Origin: JAHFRG01 sp041495205
GTDB lineage: Bacteria > Pseudomonadota > Gammaproteobacteria > Burkholderiales > JAHFRG01
Assembly: GCA_041495205.1 (NCBI GenBank)
Contig: JBGQCF010000005.1
Span: forward strand, 27,773-91,772
Direction of reading: 5' to 3'
Length of the DNA: 64,000 bases
Position 1 is the first letter of the stretch; each line of letters begins with the position of its first letter. The position numbers were made by a program, and so were the translations under genes. Positions 51,639 to 61,225 of this stretch are shown one piece after another. The notes under the pieces were generated by a model, which ran no database searches, was not told the origin of the DNA, and saw nothing but the letters and a program-made list of their open reading frames with translations.

Positions 51639-52844
51639 TCATGGAGTTGCTCTGGCAGCAAACCTGGTTTTCGAAACGGCGAGCCACTCTTCGGCGGCTC
51701 TGCGTGCCAGGCGGTCCGCTTCCAGCACGTCCTCAAGACGGGTGATGGATTTCACGCTCACCTTTTCCAGCACCGCTTCGATTAGCAACGGAATATGTTT
51801 GTAAGGCATGCGCTCGGCAAGGAAATTGGCTACTGCGACCTCATTTGCCGCATTGAGTATGGCGGGTGCCCCCTCACCGCGCCGCAAGGCCTGGTAAGCA
51901 AGGCGCAGGCAGGGAAAGCGGTTTAAGTCCGGCGGCTGAAAATCGAGCGTGCCGATTTTAAATAAATCCAGTGACTCGACTCCGGCCTCAACCCGCTCAG
52001 GGTAAGCCAGTGCATACGCAATCGGGGTGCGCATATCCGGATTGCCAAGTTGCGCGATTACCGAACCATCGACGTACTCGACCAAGGAGTGAATCACGCT
52101 TTGCGGATGAATCACGACTTGAATCTGGTCCTCGCGTGCATTAAACAGCCAGCGTGCCTCAATGACCTCCAGGCCTTTGTTCATCATGGTTGCCGAATCC
52201 ACGGAAATTTTCCGGCCCATCACCCAATTGGGATGGGCGCAAGCTTGGTCCGGCGTAATATGTTCAAGCTCATCGAGCGGGGTGGTGCAGAATGGCCCGC
52301 CCGATGCGGTAAGCAGAATGCGCTTTACCCCAACTGCCGCAAGATCGCCGCTGAAATTGCGCGGCAAGGACTGGAAAATCGCATTGTGTTCACTGTCCAC
52401 CGGCAGCAGGGTGGCATGGTTCTGCCGTACCGCTTCCATGAACAGGCTCCCCGACATCACCAGCGCTTCCTTGTTTGCCAGCATAACGCGTTTGCCGGCT
52501 TTGGCCGCCGCAAGCGTCGGGCGCAAGCCGGCGGCGCCGACGATTGCCGCCATAACGCCGTCGACTTCGGGCAGCGTTGCGACTTTTTCCAGCGCTTCCA
52601 CGCCTTGCAGCACTTGTGTCGCAAGACCCGCTTTTTTCAGCATAGGCCGCAGCTGCTCGGCGCCGTTTTCATCGCGCAGCACCGCGTAATCAGGAGCAAA
52701 ACGCCGGCACTGATCCAAGAGACGCTCGACTTTGGCCCCGGCCGTGAGCGCCACCACCTTGAAACGGTCGGGATGGCGCGCGATCACATCCAGCGTATTG
52801 ACGCCGATGCTGCCGGTGGAACCGAGTATGCTGATATTTTGCAT
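51639..52844 (-). CDS. dxr: 1-deoxy-D-xylulose 5-phosphate reductoisomerase
   Basis: Second step of the MEP isoprenoid pathway. NADPH site GSTGSIGVNTLDVI at the N-terminus; PVDSEHNAIFQSL and LTASGGPF in the catalytic domain; SVDSATMMNKGLEVIEA holds metal ligands. 401 residues. Its product feeds isoprenoids used by uppS just upstream in the operon. Confidence 0.97.
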   Translation of the reverse strand: MQNISILGSTGSIGVNTLDVIARHPDRFKVVALTAGAKVERLLDQCRRFAPDYAVLRDENGAEQLRPMLKKAGLATQVLQGVEALEKVATLPEVDGVMAAIVGAAGLRPTLAAAKAGKRVMLANKEALVMSGSLFMEAVRQNHATLLPVDSEHNAIFQSLPRNFSGDLAAVGVKRILLTASGGPFCTTPLDELEHITPDQACAHPNWVMGRKISVDSATMMNKGLEVIEARWLFNAREDQIQVVIHPQSVIHSLVEYVDGSVIAQLGNPDMRTPIAYALAYPERVEAGVESLDLFKIGTLDFQPPDLNRFPCLRLAYQALRRGEGAPAILNAANEVAVANFLAERMPYKHIPLLIEAVLEKVSVKSITRLEDVLEADRLARRAAEEWLAVSKTRFAARATP

Positions 52845-52853
52845 GCTGCGTTT

Positions 52854-53684
52854 TTAAGCGCCGTAAAAAATAAAAAACGCCATCACGGGCAAACTTGAAA
52901 TCAAACCATCAATGCGGTCCAGTACCCCGCCATGCCCTGGTAAAACCGTGCCGCTGTCTTTTACCCCGGCCTGCCGCTTGAGCAATGATTCAAACAAATC
53001 TCCAACGATACTTAAGCCCGTAATCAACCAGTGAACAACCAGCAATAGGTACGCAGGAATCACCTTGCCGAACGCACTGACGTTATGATTGCCGCTAACC
53101 GCGATAATGGCAATAGCGTACACACTGACTGCAAAAAAAGCGCCGTACACGCCTTCCCGCGTTTTGCCGGGACTGATATTGGGGGCAAGCTTGCGCTTGC
53201 CGAATTTTTTGCCGCAAAAATATGCCGCAGTATCCGCCACCCAAACTACCGAAAGCAGCCACAGGATCAACAATGCTGCGATTTCGCGCAGTTGCACCAG
53301 CGCAAGCCAAGCGGTGACCAGCACCAATAAGCCGCTTAACGCGAGCCCTGTTTTATTTAAGCGCCATTTGAAGGCCAGCCACAAGGGCGCGGCCAGCAAC
53401 CAAAATGCCAGAGCCACGGCATAAATAGCAAGGCTCAAGTCGCCGGCAGGCAGCTTATCAAAAAGCTTTAGTGTAGGAATCAAAACCAAGCAGGCGGCGA
53501 TAACCGCAAACGCGAATACCCATTGGGCCGGCTTTCGCATCTGCGCAAGCCGCGCCCATTCCCGCGCAGCGAAAGTGATAACCAGCAGAGCCAGCAGTAC
53601 CCAGCCTTGGGCCGGCAAATAAAACAACGCGGCAAGAAATGGCGGCAGCAGCAGCAGTACGGTAATTAAGCGAGCTTTAAGCAT
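52854..53684 (-). CDS. cdsA: phosphatidate cytidylyltransferase
   Basis: Integral membrane enzyme making CDP-diacylglycerol, the substrate of PgsA. The C-terminal signature KRQAGVKDSGTVLPGHGGVL-type segment with DRID is intact; multiple hydrophobic helices. Start at ATG 53684 (MLKARLITVLLLLPP), overlapping the uppS end by 8 bp; the longer frame is rejected. 276 residues. Confidence 0.95.
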   Translation of the reverse strand: MLKARLITVLLLLPPFLAALFYLPAQGWVLLALLVITFAAREWARLAQMRKPAQWVFAFAVIAACLVLIPTLKLFDKLPAGDLSLAIYAVALAFWLLAAPLWLAFKWRLNKTGLALSGLLVLVTAWLALVQLREIAALLILWLLSVVWVADTAAYFCGKKFGKRKLAPNISPGKTREGVYGAFFAVSVYAIAIIAVSGNHNVSAFGKVIPAYLLLVVHWLITGLSIVGDLFESLLKRQAGVKDSGTVLPGHGGVLDRIDGLISSLPVMAFFIFYGA

Positions 53685-54504
53685 TCTGCCTGGCGCGCCG
53701 CAGCGGTTTAGCCGGGGCCACCGCATCAGCTTTTGCTGCCGGTGACCCTTGTTGTGCCTCTTCGAGCTGCTCGCTGGTGCGGCCAAAGCGCCGTTCGCGC
53801 TGCTGGTAGGACAATATGGCGAGATTCAGGGATTGCGAATTGAAATCAGGCCACAGCGTCTCGGTAAAATACATTTCGCTATAAGCCATCTGCCACAACA
53901 TGAAATTGCTGATGCGTTGTTCGCCGCCGGTGCGGATGAAAAGATCCGGCTCCGGCGCGTAATGCATCGCCAGGTAAGGCGCAAGATCGTCTTCGTTGAA
54001 GCTTTTTGCAAGTTCTGGACGGTCCAGGAGCATGCGCTGCACCGCCTGCATGATGTCCCAGCGTCCGCCATAGTTCGCGGCTACGGTCAGCGTGAGCATG
54101 GTATTGTTTGCGGTAAGCGCTTCCGCTTCACGAATCAGTTTAGTAAGCCGCGGCTCGAAACGGTTGATGTCGCCCACCACTTTGAAGCGGATGTTGTTTT
54201 CATGCAGCTTGGCGACTTCCTGTTCCAGCGCCAGCACGAACAATTGCATCAGCACCGAGATTTCTTCCTGAGGGCGGCGCCAGTTTTCGCTGCTGAAGGC
54301 GAACAGCGTGAGGAACTCGACCCCCTGCTCGGCACAGGCCTTGGTGACTTCTCTTACCGCTTCAGCACCACGCTGGTGTCCGGCCACACGAGGCAGGAAA
54401 CGCTGTTTGGCCCATCTGCCATTGCCGTCCATGATGATGGCGATATGGCGCGGAATTTTCCGGGTCTGCGGAATTTCCTTGGTTGAGTTGGGAAATAAGT
54501 TCAC
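53677..54504 (-). CDS. uppS: undecaprenyl diphosphate synthase
   Basis: Makes the C55 lipid carrier for peptidoglycan and LPS. IAIIMDGNGRWAKQR carries the catalytic Asp; FALSS-like FAFSSENWRRP and RTGGEQRISNFMLWQ are conserved. GTG start at 54504, near the N-terminus of the family. 275 residues, with a Gln/Ala-rich C-terminal tail beyond the core. Operon frr-uppS-cdsA-dxr-rseP-bamA. Confidence 0.96.
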   Translation of the reverse strand: MNLFPNSTKEIPQTRKIPRHIAIIMDGNGRWAKQRFLPRVAGHQRGAEAVREVTKACAEQGVEFLTLFAFSSENWRRPQEEISVLMQLFVLALEQEVAKLHENNIRFKVVGDINRFEPRLTKLIREAEALTANNTMLTLTVAANYGGRWDIMQAVQRMLLDRPELAKSFNEDDLAPYLAMHYAPEPDLFIRTGGEQRISNFMLWQMAYSEMYFTETLWPDFNSQSLNLAILSYQQRERRFGRTSEQLEEAQQGSPAAKADAVAPAKPLRRARQNA

Positions 54505-54508
54505 TGGC

Positions 54509-55066
54509 TTACACCGCTATCAGGTCGGCTTCCTTGCTTTGCAGCGCCTTGTCGATTTCAGAAATGAAACGATCGGTAAGTTTTTGTATCTCGTCCTGCG
54601 CGCGCCGCTCCTGGTCTTCGGAAATGGTTTTTTGCTTAAGGAGCTCCTTCAACGTATTGTTGGCATCGCGCCGGATGTTACGCACCGCGACCCGCGCGTT
54701 CTCCGCCTCGTGTTTCACCACTTTTATCAGGTCCCTGCGGCGTTCCTCGGTAAGCGGCGGCATCGGCACGCGTATCAGCTCGCCCGCCGTCGCGGGATTA
54801 AGGCCAAGATCGGATTCACGGATCGCTTTTTCGATGACGCTCACCATCTTTTTTTCCCAAGGATGCACACTGATAGTGCGGGCGTCGAGCAGGGTCACGT
54901 TGGCCACCTGATTGACCGGCATCTGCGAGCCGTAATAGTCCACCAGCACGTGGTCGAGAATACCGGTATGCGCACGCCCCGTCCGCACCTTGCTGAGATC
55001 GGTTTTAAGCGTCTCGAGGGTCTTGTGCATTTTCTGCTCTGCGGATTTCTTTACATCTGCGGGCAT
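54509..55066 (-). CDS. frr: ribosome recycling factor
   Basis: Splits post-termination ribosomes with EF-G. LRTGRA-like KVRTGRAHTGILDHV and PPLTEERRRDLIKVVK are characteristic; 185 residues forming a three-helix bundle plus small domain. Located between pyrH and uppS, the standard rpsB-tsf-pyrH-frr order. Confidence 0.97.
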   Translation of the reverse strand: MPADVKKSAEQKMHKTLETLKTDLSKVRTGRAHTGILDHVLVDYYGSQMPVNQVANVTLLDARTISVHPWEKKMVSVIEKAIRESDLGLNPATAGELIRVPMPPLTEERRRDLIKVVKHEAENARVAVRNIRRDANNTLKELLKQKTISEDQERRAQDEIQKLTDRFISEIDKALQSKEADLIAV

Positions 55067-55110
55067 GCGGTTTCCTTAGCGGTTGCGGCGATTATAGCCC
55101 AGCTTAATGG

Positions 55111-55827
55111 TCAACAGTGCACCAGTGTACCTTCATCTTCACCCAGTACTACGCGCTTTAAAGCCTGCGGTTTTAAAATGCTGAATACATTGATGGCCAG
55201 TTTCTGGTCGCGGCACAGAGTAAGCGCCGTAGCGTCCATCACTTTAAGATTTTTTGTGATGGCTTCGTCAAATGAGAGCTTCTGGTAGCGCATGGCATCG
55301 GCATGCGTTTTCGGGTCTTCGGTGTAAACGCCGTCCACCTTGGTCGCTTTCAGCACGATGTCCACGTTCATTTCCATGCCTCTCAGCGCGGCAGCAGTAT
55401 CGGTGGTAAAAAACGGGTTACCGGTTCCAGCGGCGAATATCACCACTTTTCCCTCTTCCAGATAACGCATCGCCTTGCCGCGTATATAAGGTTCGACCAC
55501 CTGCTCGATGTTGAGCGCCGATTGCACGCGGCCGTTGAGACCCGCCTGGCGCATCATGTCCTGCAACGCCAGCGCGTTGATGACGGTGGCGAGCATGCCC
55601 ATGTAATCCGCGGTGGCGCGGTCCATACCGGATGCACCCAGGGCCACGCCGCGAAAGATGTTTCCTCCGCCGATCACTATCGCGACCTGCACCCGGAGCT
55701 TCACCACCTCGTTGATTTCCGAGACGATGCGCTCGAGAGTGGCGCGGTTGATGCCGTAACTGTCGTCCCCCATCAGCGCCTCCCCGCTGAGTTTCAGCAG
55801 GATGCGCCTGTAGGCCGGGGCCGCCAT
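55111..55827 (-). CDS. pyrH: UMP kinase
   Basis: Phosphorylates UMP to UDP. Amino-acid kinase fold: RILLKLSGEALMGDDSYGI, IGGGNIFRG, and LKATKVDGVYTEDP. 238 residues. Follows tsf by 2 bp. No anomalies. Confidence 0.97.
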   Translation of the reverse strand: MAAPAYRRILLKLSGEALMGDDSYGINRATLERIVSEINEVVKLRVQVAIVIGGGNIFRGVALGASGMDRATADYMGMLATVINALALQDMMRQAGLNGRVQSALNIEQVVEPYIRGKAMRYLEEGKVVIFAAGTGNPFFTTDTAAALRGMEMNVDIVLKATKVDGVYTEDPKTHADAMRYQKLSFDEAITKNLKVMDATALTLCRDQKLAINVFSILKPQALKRVVLGEDEGTLVHC

Positions 55828-55829
55828 GG

Positions 55830-56711
55830 CTACGCCTGCCCGACCTGCGCCATCACTTCGGCGACAAAATCGCTGCTTTTCCTTTTAATACCCTCGCCCA
55901 CCACAAAAAGATAAAATGCATTCACTTTGGCGCCCTTCGCCGAGAGCAGCTTCTCCACGGTTTGCTCGGGGTCTTTGACAAAAGGCTGGCCGAGCAAAGT
56001 GATTTCGGCAAGATATTTGGCAATCTTGCCTTCCACCATTTTCTCGACAACGTTTGCGGGTTTTCCCGACTCGGCTGCCTGAGCCTTATAGATTTCACGT
56101 TCTTTGGCGATGAGCTCAGCCGCCACTTGCTGCTTGGATATGCAAAGCGGCTTGCTCGCGGCAATATGCATCGCCAAATCCTTGCCTAAAGCCTCATCCC
56201 CGCCCTGGTAATCCACCAGCACGCCGATCTTATTCCCGTGCAAGTAGCAGGCCACATGCCCGGAGCTCTGCACGCGGGCGAAGCGACGCACATGAATGTT
56301 TTCCCCGAGCTTCATCACCAGCGCCTTGCGTGCGCCCTCTACCGTCTCTCCCGAATCGAGTTTGGTTTCAGCGAGCGCTTCATTATTTGGCGGATTGGTT
56401 TGCACTACGCGTTGCGCCAGGGTTTTGACAAAATCCGCAAAATAGGCGTCCTTGGCCACGAAATCGGTCTCGCAGTTTACTTCAACCAGCGCAGCAGTTT
56501 TTCCATCGGGGCTCACATAGGCCGCCACTGCGCCTTCCGCAGCGATACGCCCCGCCACTTTGCCTGCTTTCGCCCCGCTTTTGATGCGCAGCAAATCTTC
56601 CGCGCCTTTCAGGTCGCCGTTGGCTTCAGCGAGCGCTTTTTTACACTCCATCATGCCGAGGCCGGTAATTTCGCGTAATTCCTTCACCATGCTTGCGGTG
56701 ATTTGCACCAT
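55830..56711 (-). CDS. tsf: elongation factor Ts
   Basis: Nucleotide exchange factor for EF-Tu. Signature ELREITGLGMMECKKALAEA with VEVNCETDFVAKD in the core. Start at ATG 56711 (MVQITASMVKELRE); the longer frame runs into the rpsB-tsf terminator and is not used. 292 residues. Downstream of rpsB, the conserved order. Confidence 0.96.
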   Translation of the reverse strand: MVQITASMVKELREITGLGMMECKKALAEANGDLKGAEDLLRIKSGAKAGKVAGRIAAEGAVAAYVSPDGKTAALVEVNCETDFVAKDAYFADFVKTLAQRVVQTNPPNNEALAETKLDSGETVEGARKALVMKLGENIHVRRFARVQSSGHVACYLHGNKIGVLVDYQGGDEALGKDLAMHIAASKPLCISKQQVAAELIAKEREIYKAQAAESGKPANVVEKMVEGKIAKYLAEITLLGQPFVKDPEQTVEKLLSAKGAKVNAFYLFVVGEGIKRKSSDFVAEVMAQVGQA

Positions 56712-56735
56712 GCTGCACTCTCCAACGTACATTTT

Positions 56736-56761
56736 AAAAAAAGGGGCTGACGCCCCTTTTT
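56736..56761 (-). terminator. rpsB-tsf intergenic intrinsic terminator
   Basis: On the minus strand GGGGC-GTCA-GCCCC is followed by a 7-T run between rpsB and tsf. An attenuating terminator between rpsB and tsf is a known arrangement that lowers downstream transcription. Confidence 0.8.
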
Positions 56762-56763
56762 GC

Positions 56764-57510
56764 TTATCGCGAAGACTGCTCTTCTGTGGACTCGAGTTCG
56801 ACGAATTCATCACTGACGATTTCGCGGATTATCTGGCTGCGCCCTTCCAGAATGGCATCGGCCACGCCGCGCGCATAGAGGCGGATGGCACGGCTCGAAT
56901 CGTCGTTGCCGGGTATCACGTGAGTCACGCTTTCCGGATTGTGGTTGGTATCCACTATGCCAACCACCGGAATGCCGAGCTTGTTGGCTTCGGCCACCGC
57001 GCCCTTTTGATAGCCGACATCAATCACGAATAAAGCATCCGGAAGACCGTTCATGTCCTTGATACCGCCGAGGCTGCGTTCGAGTTTCGCCATTTCGCGC
57101 TGGTAGCCGAGCGCCTCTTTCTTGGGCAACTTGTCGAGAGAGCCATCCTGCACCATGCTTTCCATGTCTTTAAGGCGCTTAACGGACTGTTTGACGGTCT
57201 TGAAATTGGTCAGCATGCCGCCCAGCCAGCGGTAATCTACGTAAGGCGCGCCGCAGCGCAATGCTTCTTCCTTTATGATTTCCCGTGCCTGGCGCTTGGT
57301 GCCAACCAACAAGATCGTTCCCTTGTTGGCTGCCAGCTGGCGCAAAAATTTCAGCGCCTCCTGATACAACACCAGGGATTTTTCCAGATTGATGATATGA
57401 ATTTTGTTGCGATGGCCGAAGATATAAGGGGCCATTTTCGGGTTCCAGTATCGGGTTTGATGTCCGAAATGAACCCCGGCTTCCAACATCTGCCGCATGG
57501 TGACTGACAT
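56764..57510 (-). CDS. rpsB: 30S ribosomal protein S2
   Basis: S2 ribosomal protein. MSVTMRQMLEAGVHFGHQTR and PDALFVIDVGYQKGAVAEAN are diagnostic. Start at ATG 57510 with GGAGAG 8 bp upstream; an ATG/GTG further up (57528) is rejected. 248 residues. It heads the rpsB-tsf-pyrH-frr operon and has a repeat-derived hairpin in its leader. Confidence 0.97.
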   Translation of the reverse strand: MSVTMRQMLEAGVHFGHQTRYWNPKMAPYIFGHRNKIHIINLEKSLVLYQEALKFLRQLAANKGTILLVGTKRQAREIIKEEALRCGAPYVDYRWLGGMLTNFKTVKQSVKRLKDMESMVQDGSLDKLPKKEALGYQREMAKLERSLGGIKDMNGLPDALFVIDVGYQKGAVAEANKLGIPVVGIVDTNHNPESVTHVIPGNDDSSRAIRLYARGVADAILEGRSQIIREIVSDEFVELESTEEQSSR

Positions 57511-57535
57511 GACAAAGCTCTCCTGCAAGGGTTAA

Positions 57536-57565
57536 GGAACCTCTGATCAAGTTATCAGAGGCTCC
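57536..57565. repeat. hairpin in the rpsB leader, copy of the repeat-element end
   Basis: GGAACCTCTGAT, a 6-nt loop and ATCAGAGGCTCC form a 12-bp stem with one non-Watson-Crick pair. The left arm matches the end of the 275-bp element at 32590. It lies about 25 nt upstream of the rpsB ATG in the leader. The rest of the 312-bp rpsB-map gap (57566-57822) shows nothing recognisable except AT-rich stretches that may carry divergent promoters. Confidence 0.7.
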
Positions 57566-57822
57566 GGGCCTCCACTCGCCTAAAAATCATCACTCGCGAA
57601 CGAGCACCCTGTACCTGGCGGGTGTGGGAATTTTCAGTTTGGCTGGAAACTGATATTGCCGTTAAAGCCAAGCTGATTTTCAATTCTAACATTTTACGCA
57701 TTAGGCGCTCAAGAACAACGTAATGCGGGTATTTTTGTGGCACGTGCATTTACCGGAATGGCGCTTAAATTGCCTTATTCAACGCGTTCCACTATTCTTG
57801 AATTTTTCAGCAAGAAGCGAAC

Positions 57823-58617
57823 ATGGCGGTCAGCATCAAATCCCCGGATGAAATCGACAAGATGCGTGTTGCCGGAAAGCTTGCTGCCGAAGTGCTGGAT
57901 TACATCACGCCATTCGTCAAGCCGGGAATTACCACCGGCGAATTAGATCAGCTATGCCACGATTACATGGTCAATGTGCAGCATACCGTTCCCGCGCCGC
58001 TCAATTATGCCCCGCCCGGTTATACGCCCTATCCGCGCTCCATCTGCACTTCGGTCAACCACGTGGTATGCCATGGCGTCCCGAGCGACAAAAAACTGAA
58101 ATCCGGAGACATCATCAACCTCGATATCACGGTCATCAAGGACGGCTATCACGGCGATACCAGCCGCATGTTCTGCATTGGTGAGCCTTCGATCCAGGCA
58201 AAACGTCTGTGCCAAGTTACCTATCAGTGCATGTGGCGGGGAATAGAGGCAGTCAAACCCGGAGCACATTTGGGAGACGTCGGATACGCCATTCAATACC
58301 ATGCTGAAAGTCATGGTTATAGCGTGGTACGTGAATTCTGCGGGCACGGCATAGGCCAACAATTTCACGAGGAACCGCAGGTCCTGCACTACGGCAGACC
58401 GGGAACAGGCTTGCCGTTGACACCGGGCATGACCTTCACGATCGAGCCGATGATCAATGCTGGAAAACCTGACATCCGCCAGCTTAACGATGGCTGGACC
58501 ATCGTTACCAAGGATCACAGCTTGTCCGCGCAGTGGGAGCACACGGTATTAGTGACGGAAACCGGTTATGAAGTGCTGACGTTATCGGCGGGCGCGCCCG
58601 CCAAGCCGTTGCATTGA
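57823..58617 (+). CDS. map: methionine aminopeptidase
   Basis: Type I enzyme that removes initiator methionine. Metal ligands appear in order: NLDITVIKDGYHGDTSR (two Asp), GHGIGQQFHEEP (His), FTIEPMI (Glu) and WEHTVLVTE (Glu). 264 residues. Divergent from rpsB, the usual map-rpsB arrangement. It is followed 6 bp later by glnD. Confidence 0.97.
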   Translation: MAVSIKSPDEIDKMRVAGKLAAEVLDYITPFVKPGITTGELDQLCHDYMVNVQHTVPAPLNYAPPGYTPYPRSICTSVNHVVCHGVPSDKKLKSGDIINLDITVIKDGYHGDTSRMFCIGEPSIQAKRLCQVTYQCMWRGIEAVKPGAHLGDVGYAIQYHAESHGYSVVREFCGHGIGQQFHEEPQVLHYGRPGTGLPLTPGMTFTIEPMINAGKPDIRQLNDGWTIVTKDHSLSAQWEHTVLVTETGYEVLTLSAGAPAKPLH

Positions 58618-58623
58618 GAACTT

Positions 58624-61218
58624 ATGCTTTCATCAATCCCTGTCTCCGTCTCAGCGCAGCCCGAGGTTACGCTCACGCAATGGAAACAACTCCTCACTGA
58701 GCGCCGCTCGGCGTTGCAAAGCGATTACCAGACACATCCCCTTCCTGCGCACCTGCTTAATCAGCACCGCAAGCTGATTGACGAAATTCTGCAAAACATT
58801 TGCCAGGTTTTGGAATTGCCCAAGACCCTTTCGCTGCTCGCGGTCGGCGGTTATGGGCGCGGGCAGCTTTTTCCTTATTCGGATATAGATCTGCTGGTTC
58901 TGCTCAGGAACGATGCGGATCTCATTTTGCGGGAGCAATTGGAAAGGTTCATCGGTCTGCTCTGGGACGTCGGTTTGGAAGTGGGTCACAGCGTGCGCAC
59001 CATACCAGAATGCCAGGAACAAGCGCGCAAAGACGTTACCGTGCAAACCACGCTGATGGAAGCGCGTTTGCTTTACGGCAGCCCCAGCCTGTTTAAAAAG
59101 TTTTCCCTGGCGATGCTCGCAATAATGGACAGCGCGGTCTTTTCCCAGGCCAAACAACTGGAGCAGCAGCAGCGCCACGCGCGTTTCCACGATACCGCCA
59201 ACAACCTGGAACCGAACCTAAAAGAAAGCCCTGGTGGCTTGCGCGACTTGCAGAACATTTTATGGATCAGCCGGGCTTGCGGTCTGGGCACCTCCTGGCA
59301 GGCTTTGGCCAAGCATGGCCTGATCACCCGGCACGAAGCGCGCCAGATCAAAAACCACGAATTGTTCCTGCAAGACCTGAGAATCCGCCTGCACTATCTC
59401 GCCTGCCGCAGAGAAGACCGGCTCCTGTTCGATTTCCAGGGAACGCTGGCCCAGCAATTCGGATTAAGCGACAGCGGGAGCCACCGTGCCAGTGAAGTTT
59501 TGATGCAGCGTTACTACCGTACCGCCAAATCGGTCAATCAACTCAACATCATTTTACTGCAGAACCTGCGCTCCAGAATCACGCCTGCGGTTTCGGTCGC
59601 GGCACTGCCTCTCAATGAGCGCTTCCAGCAACGCGGTGAACTGCTGGAAGCCTGCGAGGAGGATTTATTCGAACGCCAGCCTTCAGCGATACTTGAAAGT
59701 TTCCTGTTGCAGCAGCAGCACGGGGAACTCAAAGGCATGAGCGCTGCCACATTACGCGCGCTGTGGCGCGCCAGACGGAAAGTCAATGAAGGTTTTCGCC
59801 GCGATTCGAAAAACCGTGTTACTTTCATGGAGATCCTGCGCCAGCCTTCGGGCATCACCCGTGAACTGCGCAGGATGAACCAGTATGGCATTCTCGGGCG
59901 TTACCTTCCGGCGTTCGGCCGGGTGGTCGGCCAGATGCAGCACGACTTGTTCCATGCGTACACCGTAGATGAACATATCCTCAAGGTGGTGCGCAATCTG
60001 CGGCGCTTTACCATGGCCGAATTCGCACACGAGTATCCTTTGTGCAGCCGTCTGATGAGCGAATTTCCACGGCAGGAAGTGTTGATTCTCGCGGGTTTGT
60101 TTCACGACATCGCCAAGGGCCGCGGCGGCGACCATTCGCATCTTGGCAGTGCCGACGCCAGGCGCTTCTGCAAGCAGCACGGCTTAAGCGCCGAGGATAC
60201 CAGTCTGGTGGCATGGCTGGTGGAAAACCACCTGATAATGTCTTCCACGGCGCAGAAACAAGATTTATCCGACCCCGAAATGGTTTCTGCTTTTGCCGAA
60301 CGGGTCGGCAGCGAGCGCCGCCTGATCGCCTTGTATTTGCTGACGGTGGCGGACATCCGCGGCACCAGTCCCGATGTATGGAACGCCTGGAAAGCCAAGC
60401 TCCTGGAAGACTTGTTCTGGGCCACGCGCCGACGGCTGAGCGGAGACACCGCGCCGCAAGACGGGTATTTACAATCGCGGCAAACCGAAGCGCTCGATAT
60501 CATACGCCTTTACGCGCTGCTCGAGCATGCGCACGAAGCACTGTGGTCACAGCTCGACACCGCCTATTTCCTGCGCCACGACGCCCAGGAAATTGCCTGG
60601 CACACGCGCCAACTCTGGGCTCAGGTGCACACACAATCACCGGTGGTCAAGGCACGGCTCTCCCCTATCGGCGAAGGCTTGCAGGTGCTGATTTATACTC
60701 CTGACCAAGAGGGACTATTTGCCCGCATCTGTGGTTTTTTTGAGCGCATGAATTACAACATTGTCGAGGCGAAAATCCATACCACACGGCACAACTATGC
60801 TCTCGACAGTTTTTTGGTGCTTGACCCCGCGAATAAAACCGGCCATTACCGCGACCTCACCGGGTTTATCGAACATGAGCTGGGCAAGCGTATAGCAAAC
60901 CAGGCGCCGCTGGAACCCCCGGTCAAAGGCCGCTTGAGCCGGCACGTGAAACATTTTCCCATCGTCCCGGAAGTGGGCATCAGGCAGGATGAGAGAGGCA
61001 TCTACCACGTCATGTCCATCACCGCAGGGGACCGCCCGGGGTTGCTCTACAGCATCGCGCGCGTGCTGGTGAATTACCGAATCGACGTGCACACTGCAAA
61101 AATCAATACTCTGGGGGAGCGGGCCGAGGACGTGTTTCTGCTGAGTGGAGATGTGCTCAACGACCCCAAAGCCGTCGTGCGGCTGGAAGCGGATTTGCTG
61201 GAAGCGCTTGCGGTTTAG
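58624..61218 (+). CDS. glnD: bifunctional uridylyltransferase/uridylyl-removing enzyme
   Basis: Nitrogen sensor that uridylylates and deuridylylates PII in response to glutamine. 864 residues. Nucleotidyltransferase motif GGYGRGQLFPYSDIDLLVLL near residue 75, an HD domain with FHDIAKGRGGDHS near 500, and two C-terminal ACT domains (LFARICGFFERMNYNIVEAK and GDRPGLLYSIARVL). It follows map closely, an order also seen in E. coli relatives. Confidence 0.97.
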   Translation: MLSSIPVSVSAQPEVTLTQWKQLLTERRSALQSDYQTHPLPAHLLNQHRKLIDEILQNICQVLELPKTLSLLAVGGYGRGQLFPYSDIDLLVLLRNDADLILREQLERFIGLLWDVGLEVGHSVRTIPECQEQARKDVTVQTTLMEARLLYGSPSLFKKFSLAMLAIMDSAVFSQAKQLEQQQRHARFHDTANNLEPNLKESPGGLRDLQNILWISRACGLGTSWQALAKHGLITRHEARQIKNHELFLQDLRIRLHYLACRREDRLLFDFQGTLAQQFGLSDSGSHRASEVLMQRYYRTAKSVNQLNIILLQNLRSRITPAVSVAALPLNERFQQRGELLEACEEDLFERQPSAILESFLLQQQHGELKGMSAATLRALWRARRKVNEGFRRDSKNRVTFMEILRQPSGITRELRRMNQYGILGRYLPAFGRVVGQMQHDLFHAYTVDEHILKVVRNLRRFTMAEFAHEYPLCSRLMSEFPRQEVLILAGLFHDIAKGRGGDHSHLGSADARRFCKQHGLSAEDTSLVAWLVENHLIMSSTAQKQDLSDPEMVSAFAERVGSERRLIALYLLTVADIRGTSPDVWNAWKAKLLEDLFWATRRRLSGDTAPQDGYLQSRQTEALDIIRLYALLEHAHEALWSQLDTAYFLRHDAQEIAWHTRQLWAQVHTQSPVVKARLSPIGEGLQVLIYTPDQEGLFARICGFFERMNYNIVEAKIHTTRHNYALDSFLVLDPANKTGHYRDLTGFIEHELGKRIANQAPLEPPVKGRLSRHVKHFPIVPEVGIRQDERGIYHVMSITAGDRPGLLYSIARVLVNYRIDVHTAKINTLGERAEDVFLLSGDVLNDPKAVVRLEADLLEALAV

Positions 61219-61225
61219 AAAACAC

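Noticed and set aside
52050..52898. 282-codon open frame on the plus strand
   Set aside because: Antisense to dxr, rich in His/Arg/Gln without a family pattern.
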